Positions 8,423 through 15,620 of a stretch of 64,000 bases of DNA are shown here, in pieces. The DNA lies in contig NZ_JAZHRV010000001.1 in NCBI RefSeq assembly GCF_036924595.1, positions 1,798,001 to 1,862,000 on the forward strand. Reading direction: 5' to 3'. The first letter of the stretch is position 1, and each line of letters starts with the position of its first letter. The notes beneath the pieces are model-generated. The model made no database searches, was not told where the DNA came from, and worked only from the letters and a program-made list of their open reading frames with translations. Source of the stretch: Bradyrhizobium algeriense. Lineage in GTDB: Bacteria > Pseudomonadota > Alphaproteobacteria > Rhizobiales > Xanthobacteraceae. A program made the position numbers and the translations under genes.

Positions 8423-9478
8423 CTAGGCCGCGCCGGCCTCGGGCTCGAGTTCGGTTTCCGTCACCGTGCGGTTACGGCCGAGCCGCTTGGCTTGATAAAG
8501 CCCGCGGTCGCAGCGCTCGATCATGGCGTCCGCGGATTCGGCGAGGCGGAATTGCGCCACGCCGATCGAAACCGTGATGCTGCCGATTTCCTTGCCCGTC
8601 GCACGGCGCGTCAGACGCGCTTCGGCGATGCGGCGGCGAATGCGCTCGGCGACCGACGTACAGGCCTCGAGATCGGCTCCCGGAAGCACCGCGATCAATT
8701 CCTCTCCGCCGTAACGGGCTGCGAGATCGACTTCGCGAACGCCTTCCTGCAGGACCTTGGCCACCAGCCGAAGCACCTGATCGCCGACCTGATGGCCATA
8801 ATCGTCGTTGAACTTCTTAAAATGATCGATGTCGATCAGGAAGACGCTGAGTGCCTCGTCCTTTTCCATCGCCGCGATCTGGGCGAGGCGGAGGAACTCA
8901 TCCATCGAGTGCCGGTTGGCGAGCCCGGTCAGCGCATCGGTGTTGGAGCGTTGCTCGGCCGCCTTCAGCGAATCGCGGATGCTGTCCAGTTCCTCCGAGG
9001 TGGCGGCGAAATTTGCTTCCAGCGTCGCGGCCCGCGACGTCGCCTTTGACAATTCATCAACCAGTTTCGCAATGATAGTCCGGGGATCTGCGGCGCCAGC
9101 GGCTTCGGACGACACCTCGCCGAGCGCCTTGATGTGGGTCTGGTTGTCGGTGACGGCGGTGTTCAGGAATTGCTGGGCGGTGGCGATCAGGCCGCTCAAC
9201 TGCTCGGGAAGGTCACCGAGCGGGTCGGGGCTGGACTGCGGCGTCACATAAGTAATGTAGAGTTCGTGGTTGATCGCCGGGTCGAATTTGCGCTTGCCGG
9301 CGATCAGGATGTCGATGGTCTTTCGCAGCGCCAGCGAATTGCCCAAGGAATATTCGAACCAGACCGCAAAATTGGTCGGGGTGGCAGGAACTGACTGCTG
9401 GGCCATCAACCGCATAGCCCGGTCGGCAATCGTCGTGGCGTATTCGACGTCCATCTCGCCGATCGACTGGCCTACCAT
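8423..9478 (-). CDS. diguanylate cyclase with an N-terminal helical domain
   Basis: The C-terminal GGDEF domain is complete. It has DIDHFKKFNDDYGH for metal binding, the active loop GGEEL, and REVD five residues before it, which is the inhibitory I-site (RxxD). It should make c-di-GMP from two GTP under product control. The N-terminal part (ADRAMRLMAQQSVPATPTNF...) is a cytosolic helical region seen in alphaproteobacterial cyclases, followed by a coiled coil (ATLEANFAATSEELDSIRDS). There are no membrane segments. The frame could begin with GTG at 9538; I favour the ATG at 9478 but the start is uncertain. It sits beside the flagellar genes, which suits a motility or attachment switch. Confidence 0.85.
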   Translation of the reverse strand: MVGQSIGEMDVEYATTIADRAMRLMAQQSVPATPTNFAVWFEYSLGNSLALRKTIDILIAGKRKFDPAINHELYITYVTPQSSPDPLGDLPEQLSGLIATAQQFLNTAVTDNQTHIKALGEVSSEAAGAADPRTIIAKLVDELSKATSRAATLEANFAATSEELDSIRDSLKAAEQRSNTDALTGLANRHSMDEFLRLAQIAAMEKDEALSVFLIDIDHFKKFNDDYGHQVGDQVLRLVAKVLQEGVREVDLAARYGGEELIAVLPGADLEACTSVAERIRRRIAEARLTRRATGKEIGSITVSIGVAQFRLAESADAMIERCDRGLYQAKRLGRNRTVTETELEPEAGAA

Positions 9479-9636
9479 CGTTTGATCCGGTGATGCGTTT
9501 GCTACGAAATTCGGTGCCCTAAGCCCTCCATTGTGCACGAAGGAACTAATCTGACCTTAAATTCGCCAGGAAACTCCGCGGCAAATACGTAATTAATATT
9601 GACCTATTGGGTTGTGGAACCCCTGGGAATCGGCCG

Positions 9637-10392
9637 CTAGTTGCCGCCGTAGCTCTGCACCAGGCTCCCCGCCACCAGCGACCAGCCGTCGACCAGCACG
9701 AAAAAGATCAACTTGAACGGGAGCGAGACCACGACGGGGGGCAGCATCATCATACCCATCGACATCAGCACCGATGCGACGACGAGATCGATGATCAGGA
9801 AGGGGAGGAACAGCAGGAAACCGATCTCGAAGGCGCGCTTCAACTCCGAGATCATGAAGGCCGGGACCAGAATTCGCAGCGACAGGTCTTCCGGCGTCGC
9901 TGGTAGCGGCTCACCGGAGAGATCGACGAACAGCTTCAGATCCTTTTCGCGAACGTTCTTCTGCATGAAGCCGCGCAGCGGCACCGAAGCCTTTTGCAGC
10001 GCTTCCTCGACCCCGATCTGGTTGGCGACCAGGGGCTTGATGCCGTCGTCATAGGACTTCTGCAGGACGGGGCCCATCACGAACGCGGTCAGGAACATCG
10101 CGAGCGCAATGATCACCGAGTTGGGTGGAGCGGTCGCGGTACCCAATGCGGTGCGCAGCAGCGACAGCACGACGACGATCCGCGTGAACGACGTCATCAT
10201 GATCAGGATCGATGGCGCGATCGACAGCACCGTCAACAGCGCGATCAACTGGATCGCGCGCTCGGTGACCCCGCCGCCGCCCTGGCCGAGATTGATGCTG
10301 ATGTCCTGCGCCAGCGCCGGATCGGCAAGCGATCCGGTGGCGGTCAGGATTAAGAAAAATAAAACTCTACGCGGAGAAGTCGCCGGCCTCAC
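9637..10392 (-). CDS. fliP: flagellar export protein FliP
   Basis: FliP is a core membrane subunit of the flagellar type III export gate, with FliQ and FliR. The 251 residues include a cleavable-type signal (VLFFLILTATGSLADPALAQ). They carry the hallmark segments LLTVLSIAPSILIMMTSFTRI, a second hydrophobic stretch, and the C-terminal hairpin with PAFMISELKRAFEIGFLLFLPF and GMMMLPPVVVSLPFKL. The start overlaps the fliO stop by 4 bp (ATGA), so translation is coupled. fliP and fliO run opposite to the other export genes that start at 11893. Confidence 0.96.
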   Translation of the reverse strand: MRPATSPRRVLFFLILTATGSLADPALAQDISINLGQGGGGVTERAIQLIALLTVLSIAPSILIMMTSFTRIVVVLSLLRTALGTATAPPNSVIIALAMFLTAFVMGPVLQKSYDDGIKPLVANQIGVEEALQKASVPLRGFMQKNVREKDLKLFVDLSGEPLPATPEDLSLRILVPAFMISELKRAFEIGFLLFLPFLIIDLVVASVLMSMGMMMLPPVVVSLPFKLIFFVLVDGWSLVAGSLVQSYGGN

Positions 10393-11456
10393 GAAGGGTT
10401 CTTCGGACGACCCAGCAAGGACGCCATCTCGTCTTCGAGATTTTCGAAGCCGCTCTTCTGCGGAGCGGGGGTGGGCGCGGGAGGCTCGTTGCGGGAGGTC
10501 CGGGCGGGCGGCGGCGTTTCCGGCGCTACCGGCGGCGCCACCGGTTCGGCCGGCCGGCGCAGGGCGGCTTCCAGCCGCTGCGCCATTTCGGCCAGATTCT
10601 GGTCGGCACTTGACGGCGCGGGGGCCGAAGGGGGTGGAGGCGGCGGCGCAGCAGCAGCGCGTTCAGGCGCCCGGGCCGGCGTCTCACGAACCGCCGGAGC
10701 GTCACGGACAGGCAGCGCCTCTCGGATGGACGGTGGTGTCTCGCGGCCTGGCGATGCCTCGCGGATTTGCTGTGCCTCGCGGACCGGCGGCGCCTCACGG
10801 ACTGGCGGTGCCTCACGGATGGGCGGTGCCTTGGGCAACTCGCGCTGCGGCCGTGGCATCAGCGGCTCGTTGCGGCCGAGGCGCGGCGGGCCCGATTCCG
10901 GGCGGCCGCTGATCGATTCCGGCGCAAAGCCCGTCAACGGATCACCGCGACGTTCCGGCATCGGCGGCGGCGCGGGGCGGCGGATTTCGTCGGCGAAAGA
11001 GGGCCGTGCGGGGCGCGGCGGCGGCTCCGGCATTTGCGGTTCGGGATGATCGAAGGCCTCGGTCGATCGCGAATCGGATCTTGCCGCCTCTCTGGCCGCT
11101 TCGTCGTTCCAGGCGGCATCGGGTAGCGGCGCGATGCGCGGCGGCTGCTCGCCGACCGCCGGGCGTGGCGCCATTTGATCGCGGTTGGGCATCGCACGCA
11201 CGATATTGGGTTCGACCACGATGTCGCTCGGGCCGCCGATCATCAGGAGATGCTCGACATTGTCGCGCCGTACCAGCACCAGGCGCCGGCGGCCGTCCAC
11301 GGCGGCGGCGTCGATCACGGCGAGCCGTGGCATCCGCCCGCGTTGGGTGTTGGCGCCGATGCGGTTATTGGCGAAACGGCGGACCAGCCACGCGGCCAAG
11401 CCGATCAGCGCCAGAACGGCGATGAATGCGAAGAGGAATGTCAGAGGTGATTGCAT
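10389..11456 (-). CDS. fliO: flagellar biosynthesis protein FliO, extended form
   Basis: Residues 5-27 form one transmembrane helix (LTFLFAFIAVLALIGLAAWLVRRF, written here in part). It is followed by a FliO-type cytosolic domain with RLAVIDAAAVDGRRRLVLVRRD and HLLMIGG. FliO helps assemble the FliP ring. Typical FliO proteins are 100-250 residues; this one has 355. Residues about 100-330 are a long Pro/Arg/Glu-rich disordered tail with PPVREA-type tandem repeats at about 208-262. The gene overlaps fliP by 4 bp. The tail is unusual and its role is unknown. Confidence 0.88.
   Translation of the reverse strand: MQSPLTFLFAFIAVLALIGLAAWLVRRFANNRIGANTQRGRMPRLAVIDAAAVDGRRRLVLVRRDNVEHLLMIGGPSDIVVEPNIVRAMPNRDQMAPRPAVGEQPPRIAPLPDAAWNDEAAREAARSDSRSTEAFDHPEPQMPEPPPRPARPSFADEIRRPAPPPMPERRGDPLTGFAPESISGRPESGPPRLGRNEPLMPRPQRELPKAPPIREAPPVREAPPVREAQQIREASPGRETPPSIREALPVRDAPAVRETPARAPERAAAAPPPPPPSAPAPSSADQNLAEMAQRLEAALRRPAEPVAPPVAPETPPPARTSRNEPPAPTPAPQKSGFENLEDEMASLLGRPKNPS
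10671..10835 (-). repeat. in-frame tandem repeat in fliO (PPVREA-type)
   Basis: Imperfect 18-bp-class units encode APPIREAPPVREAPPVREA and then more diverged copies (QQIREASPGRET, ALPVRDAPAVRET). All stay in frame, so the region is likely variable in copy number between strains. Confidence 0.7.
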
Positions 11457-11892
11457 TCTTTAGTCCCCGGCCACGGGCCGTTCTCTTGATGCTGGCTTCG
11501 TCGAGTGCGGTCTTAGGTCTTGCTGTCCGAGCATGTTCTCCGGGAACACGGTTCCCGGCATCCTGACCATGCTCCGAAGCGATCCGCGAGACGGCGAATC
11601 ACGCCCGAGATCAGCCTTATTTCTTAATTCCCCACGGCGAACGCCGCCGTCCGGTTAATTAATAGACCAAGAATCGCTTGAGCCAAAACGACTTCTGAGC
11701 GCCCCAAGTCGCGTCGGCTGGTGCTGGTTAACGCAGTTTTCGTGGCGAAAATGCGCTCGTTTTGGCGCTGTCAGCGGGTATTGGCGGATGTCGACGGCGC
11801 TCGAGCGTAATTTTAACCAGCCGTTAACCATACACCGGGCAAATTCTGCCTACCTCGCGGCGTCGGCCAGAGGTTAACGGGGAACCGGCTCG
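11457..11892. promoter_or_regulatory. divergent intergenic region between fliO and flgB
   Basis: This 436-bp stretch lies between the two divergent flagellar transcription units and must hold both promoters. A degenerate copy of the GAGCATG repeat occupies 11529-11574 (outer arms GAGCATG and CATGCTC, inner CGGGAAC and GTTCCCG). The part from about 11620 to 11830 is richer in A/T (for example GGTTAATTAATAGACC) and is the best promoter candidate. No convincing gene is present. Confidence 0.5.
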
Positions 11893-12303
11893 ATGGCCAT
11901 CAACGATCTTCCGATCCTGTCGGCGCTGCGCACCAAGATGCAGTGGCACCAGGAACGCCAGCGCGTGCTCGCCGAAAACGTGTCCAACGCCAACACCCCG
12001 AATTTCCGGCCGAGCGACCTGGTGGAGCCGAAGTTCGACAACAAGGGCGCGAATGTCGGCGGCGGGATGGGCTCGCTTGGCATGATGCGCACCAGTGCCA
12101 CCCATATCAGCGTCTCCGGCGGCGGGCAGAGTTTCAGGGGCGATGGCGGCAGGAGCGGCTTCCTGACCAAGCCTGCCGGCAATTCGGTCAATCTCGAAGA
12201 CCAGATGCTGAAGGTCTCGGCCAACCAGATGGACTATGCGGCCGCCACTTCGCTCTACACCCGCAGCCTCGGCCTGCTCAAAACCGCCATCGGAAAACGC
12301 TGA
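11893..12303 (+). CDS. flgB: flagellar basal-body rod protein FlgB
   Basis: FlgB forms the proximal rod with FlgC, FlgF and FliE. The 136 residues fit the family. The N-terminal LRTKMQWHQERQRVLAENVSNANTPNF is the standard rod/hook N-motif (ANxxTP-type). The C-terminal part NSVNLEDQMLKVSANQMDY is the matching FlgB motif. It is the first gene of the rightward operon, with flgC 26 bp behind. Like other rod proteins it is exported without a cleaved signal. Confidence 0.95.
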   Translation: MAINDLPILSALRTKMQWHQERQRVLAENVSNANTPNFRPSDLVEPKFDNKGANVGGGMGSLGMMRTSATHISVSGGGQSFRGDGGRSGFLTKPAGNSVNLEDQMLKVSANQMDYAAATSLYTRSLGLLKTAIGKR

Positions 12304-12329
12304 CGCGCCGCGATTAGGAGAACCGGATC

Positions 12330-12755
12330 ATGGCAGATGATGGAAGCGATTTCGCCCGCTCGATGAGCATCGCGACCTCCGGGTTGCGCGCGCAGGCGGG
12401 GCGGATGCGGGTGATCTCGGAAAACATCGCGAATGCGGATTCCACCGCGCCGACCGCCGCCGGCAATCCCTATCGCCGCAAGGTGCCGACATTCTCGTCA
12501 GCGCTCGACCGCACGCTTGACGCAAGGGTGGTGACGCTCGACAAGGTCAGGACCGACCAGTCGGCGTTTCGCGTCAAGCATGAGCCGAGCAACCCGGCGG
12601 CGGACGCGGCCGGCAACGTCAAATATCCGAACGTCAATCCGCTGGTCGAAATGACCGACATGCGCGAGGCGCAGCGGTCCTATGAAGCCAACCTCAACAT
12701 CATCAGCGCCACGCGCCGCATGATCCAACGCACGCTCGACATCCTCAAGGCCTGA
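12330..12755 (+). CDS. flgC: flagellar basal-body rod protein FlgC
   Basis: The 141 residues carry the N-terminal rod motif SGLRAQAGRMRVISENIANADS and the C-terminal FlgC signature YPNVNPLVEMTDMREAQRSYEANLN (quoted in part). FlgC builds the proximal rod of the basal body next to FlgB and FliE. The GGAG-type site AGGAGAACC precedes the ATG. It lies between flgB and fliE in the usual flgBC-fliE order. Confidence 0.96.
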   Translation: MADDGSDFARSMSIATSGLRAQAGRMRVISENIANADSTAPTAAGNPYRRKVPTFSSALDRTLDARVVTLDKVRTDQSAFRVKHEPSNPAADAAGNVKYPNVNPLVEMTDMREAQRSYEANLNIISATRRMIQRTLDILKA

Positions 12756-12771
12756 ACAGGAACCATAGAAA

Positions 12772-13083
12772 ATGGCTTCACCCACCGTTGCAGCAAATGC
12801 CTACGCCGCGCTTTCGCGCATCATGGAATCCGGTGGTGCCGAGAAGGGCGGCCAAACCGCCGGCGGCCCGTCCTTCAGCGCGCTGCTCAAGGACGCGGTG
12901 GGCAGCGTGCTGGATGCCGGCAAGAAATCCGACGCCCAGACTATGGCGATGAGTTCGGGCAAGGCCAACGTCATGGACGTGGTGACGGCGGTCGCGGAGA
13001 CCGACGTCGCGGTCTCGACGCTGGTGTCGGTGCGCGACCGGGTGATCCAGTCCTACGAAGACATCATGAAGATGCCGATCTGA
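12772..13083 (+). CDS. fliE: flagellar hook-basal body protein FliE
   Basis: The protein has 103 residues, a normal FliE length. It has the middle segment GPSFSALLKDAVGSVLDA and the C-terminal family motif KANVMDVVTAVAETDVAVSTLVSVRDRVIQSYEDIMKMPI (shown in fragments). FliE links the MS ring to the rod and is among the first rod exports. A ribosome site (AGGAACC) lies before the ATG. A 106-bp palindromic repeat separates it from fliQ. Confidence 0.95.
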   Translation: MASPTVAANAYAALSRIMESGGAEKGGQTAGGPSFSALLKDAVGSVLDAGKKSDAQTMAMSSGKANVMDVVTAVAETDVAVSTLVSVRDRVIQSYEDIMKMPI

Positions 13084-13107
13084 CGGCCCTTGGACGTCAT
13101 GAGTTTC

Positions 13108-13213
13108 GTCATTGCGAGCGCAGCGAAGCAATCCATCGGGCGGCAGAAAGAATGGATTGCTTCGTCGCTGCGCTCCCTTGCGCAAACGCTTCGCGTTTGT
13201 CGCAGGCAATGAC
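13108..13213. repeat. GTCATTGCGAG palindromic repeat, copy 1
   Basis: The element begins GTCATTGCGAGCG and ends CAATGAC. The inner arms AGCGAAGCAATCCAT and ATGGATTGCTTCGTCGCT pair, followed by TTGCGCAAACGCTTCGCGTTTGTCGC. It is a dispersed Bradyrhizobium-type element placed inside the flagellar operon between fliE and fliQ. The second copy is at 42045-42187. Confidence 0.85.
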
Positions 13214-13243
13214 GGTGGAGAATTGGAAGAAGGGAAGTCTACA

Positions 13244-13507
13244 ATGACCGGTGCTGAAACCCTCGACGTGGCGCGCGATGCGATCTGGACCATCGTGGTG
13301 GTGTCGTCGCCCTTGATGGTGATCGGACTCGTGGTCGGCGTCGTGGTCTCGCTGTTCCAGGCGCTGACCCAGATCCAGGAACAGACGCTGATCTTCGTGC
13401 CGAAGATCCTCGCGATCTTCGTGACATTATTGCTGGCGTTGCCGTTCATGGCGGATTCGCTGCACAGTCACATGATGCGGATATCGTCGCGAATCATAGG
13501 CGGTTGA
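13244..13507 (+). CDS. fliQ: flagellar export protein FliQ
   Basis: The 87 residues hold two transmembrane helices, the second ending LALPFMADSLHSHM. They include the family core SPLMVIGLVVGVVVSLFQALTQIQEQTL (quoted in part). FliQ is part of the helical export gate with FliP and FliR. The frame is open further upstream through the palindromic repeat, but MTGAETLDVARDAIW is the standard FliQ start and a GAAGGGAAG site precedes it. Confidence 0.95.
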   Translation: MTGAETLDVARDAIWTIVVVSSPLMVIGLVVGVVVSLFQALTQIQEQTLIFVPKILAIFVTLLLALPFMADSLHSHMMRISSRIIGG

Positions 13508-13521
13508 TGCATTGTGAATGA

Positions 13522-14292
13522 ATGCGCGTCGACATATCCCTGCTGCCGGCCCTTGCCGCCACCTTCATGCTGGTGTTTGCCCGCGTGGGCGCCATGGTGA
13601 TGCTGATGCCGGGATTCGGCGAGAGCAACATCCCGGTGCGCATCAAGCTTGGGATCGCGCTTCTGCTGACGCTGATCATCCTGCCGCTGCACCGCGCCGC
13701 CTACCAGGTCGACCTGACCTCGATGAGTTCGTTGGGCGTGCTGATGATGCACGAGATCGTCATCGGCATCGTGCTCGGCGCCACCGCGCGCGTCACGCTG
13801 TCGGCGCTCTCGGTGGCCGGCTCGGTGATCGCCCAGCAACTCGGTTTGGGCTTTGTCACCTCCGTCGATCCGACTCAGGGGCAACAGGGCCTGCTGATCG
13901 GCAACTTCCTCACCCTCCTGGGCATGACGCTGCTGTTTGCCACCGACAGCCACCATCTCGTGATCGCGGCACTGAACGAGAGCTACCGGATTTTCTCGCC
14001 GGGCGAAGTGATGCCGAGCGGCGACGTCGCGGCGCTGGCCACGCGCGCATTTGCCACGGCCTTCAAGATCGGCATGCAGCTTTCGGCGCCGTTCCTGGTG
14101 TTCGGCCTCGTCTTCAATATCGGGCTCGGCGTGCTGGCGCGGCTGATGCCGGCGATGCAGGTCTATTTCGTCGGCGTGCCGCTGTCGATCATGATTGGCT
14201 TCCTGATCTTCGCCTTCGTCCTCACCGGAATGATGGCAACCTATCTCAACTACTTCATCGGCGTGATGCACGAGCTGACGCCGCTGAAATAG
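13522..14292 (+). CDS. fliR: flagellar export protein FliR
   Basis: The protein has 256 residues with five to six membrane segments. It carries the FliR hallmarks: FARVGAMVMLMPGFGE near the N-terminus, LGLGFVTSVDPTQGQQ in the middle, and MQVYFVGVPLSIMIGF near the end. FliR completes the export gate with FliP and FliQ. It starts 14 bp after fliQ and its TAG stop touches a GAGCATGAT palindrome. Confidence 0.96.
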   Translation: MRVDISLLPALAATFMLVFARVGAMVMLMPGFGESNIPVRIKLGIALLLTLIILPLHRAAYQVDLTSMSSLGVLMMHEIVIGIVLGATARVTLSALSVAGSVIAQQLGLGFVTSVDPTQGQQGLLIGNFLTLLGMTLLFATDSHHLVIAALNESYRIFSPGEVMPSGDVAALATRAFATAFKIGMQLSAPFLVFGLVFNIGLGVLARLMPAMQVYFVGVPLSIMIGFLIFAFVLTGMMATYLNYFIGVMHELTPLK

Positions 14293-14342
14293 AGCATGAT
14301 CTCCGCGCAAACGCGTTCCGCGTTGTCGCGGAAATCATGCTC
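14292..14342. repeat. GAGCATGAT palindromic repeat, copy 3
   Basis: The arms GAGCATGAT and ATCATGCTC are perfect, with inner CTCCGCG and CGCGGAA pairing. The element fills most of the fliR-flhB gap and begins at the last base of the fliR stop codon. Confidence 0.75.
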
Positions 14343-14365
14343 AAACAAAATGCTAGGACGCCGCG

Positions 14366-15439
14366 ATGGCCGACGATACCGACGACAAAACAGAAGACCC
14401 TACGCAAAAACGTCTCGATGACGCGCTTGCCAAGGGGGACGTCGTCAAGAGCCAGGAGGTCAACACCTGGTTCATCATCGCGGGCGCCACGCTGATATTG
14501 TCGACCTTTTCGGGATCGATCGGCGGCGGCATCCTGACGCCGCTGCGCAACCTGATCGCCAACGCGGGCCAGCTTCGTGCCGACGGCGCGGCGCTGCTGG
14601 CGCTCGGCAACACGCTGGGCTATGCCGTGCTCGGCGCCATCGGCGTGCCGCTGTTGATGCTCATGCTCGCCGCGATCGCCGGCAACATGATCCAGCACCG
14701 GCTGGTATGGTCGTCGGAATCGCTGACACCGAAATTCAGCAAGGTATCTCCCGGCGCCGGACTGAAACGCATCTTCGGCAAGCAGGCGGTGGCGAATTTC
14801 GCCAAGGGCCTGTTCAAGCTGATCGCGCTCGGCGCCGTCATGATGGCGGTGCTGTGGCCCGAGCGCCATCGCCTGGAATCGTTCTTGATGTTCGATCCCT
14901 CCGCGATTCTCGGCGTCACCACCAATCTGACGCTGCATCTGATGGGCGCGGTGGTGGCGATGCTGGCGGCGGTCGCGATCGCCGACTACTTCTTCCAGTA
15001 CCGGCAGTGGTACGAGCGGCAGAAGATGTCGCTGCAGGAGATCAAGGACGAATACAAGCAGTCCGAAGGCGACCCCCACATCAAGGGCCGGATCCGGCAG
15101 TTGCGGGTACAGCAGATGAAGAAGCGCATGATGGCCGCCGTTCCCAAGGCCAGCGTGATCATCACCAACCCGACTCACTATTCGGTGGCGCTGTCCTACG
15201 ATCGCGGCATGTCGGCGCCGGTCTGCGTCGCCAAGGGCGCCGACAACATCGCGCTCAAGATCAGGGAAGTCGCGAAGAAACACGACATTCCGATCGTGGA
15301 GAACGTGCCGCTGGCGCGGGCGCTTTATGCCACCGTCGATATCGACGAGGAGATTCCGGTCGAGCACTATCAGGCGGTCGCCGAGATCATCGGCTACGTC
15401 ATGGGCCTGAAGAACGGGCTTGCTGCCCGGAGAATGTGA
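14366..15439 (+). CDS. flhB: flagellar export switch protein FlhB
   Basis: The 357 residues begin with the typical DDKTEDPTQKRLDDA. Four membrane helices follow to about residue 215, then the linker YERQKMSLQEIKDEYKQSEG. The autocleavage site NPTH is present (IITNPTHYSVAL), so FlhB can self-cleave and switch export from rod/hook to filament proteins. The segment NVPLARALY near the end is also standard. It is the last export gene of the operon, and cckA follows after 181 bp. Confidence 0.97.
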   Translation: MADDTDDKTEDPTQKRLDDALAKGDVVKSQEVNTWFIIAGATLILSTFSGSIGGGILTPLRNLIANAGQLRADGAALLALGNTLGYAVLGAIGVPLLMLMLAAIAGNMIQHRLVWSSESLTPKFSKVSPGAGLKRIFGKQAVANFAKGLFKLIALGAVMMAVLWPERHRLESFLMFDPSAILGVTTNLTLHLMGAVVAMLAAVAIADYFFQYRQWYERQKMSLQEIKDEYKQSEGDPHIKGRIRQLRVQQMKKRMMAAVPKASVIITNPTHYSVALSYDRGMSAPVCVAKGADNIALKIREVAKKHDIPIVENVPLARALYATVDIDEEIPVEHYQAVAEIIGYVMGLKNGLAARRM

Positions 15440-15620
15440 GAGGAACCGCTGGAAATCGCCTTGAAATGCCTTCAATCTGTCAAATAGCTGCCTGATGGGC
15501 TTGCGCTTGCGGGGCCGATTCAGGCACTCAGGAGGGGTGCGCCAGCCGAACGCGGGGTTACCTGCGGCCGGCCATCCTGACCGGCGCGTGACTCCTTGCC
15601 GAAGGGCAACGCCGCTTCCT

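Noticed and set aside
13108..13213. Palindromic repeat considered as an insertion sequence or phage attachment site
   Set aside because: There is no transposase or integrase frame and no target duplication could be seen; similar elements occur elsewhere in the window without mobile genes.
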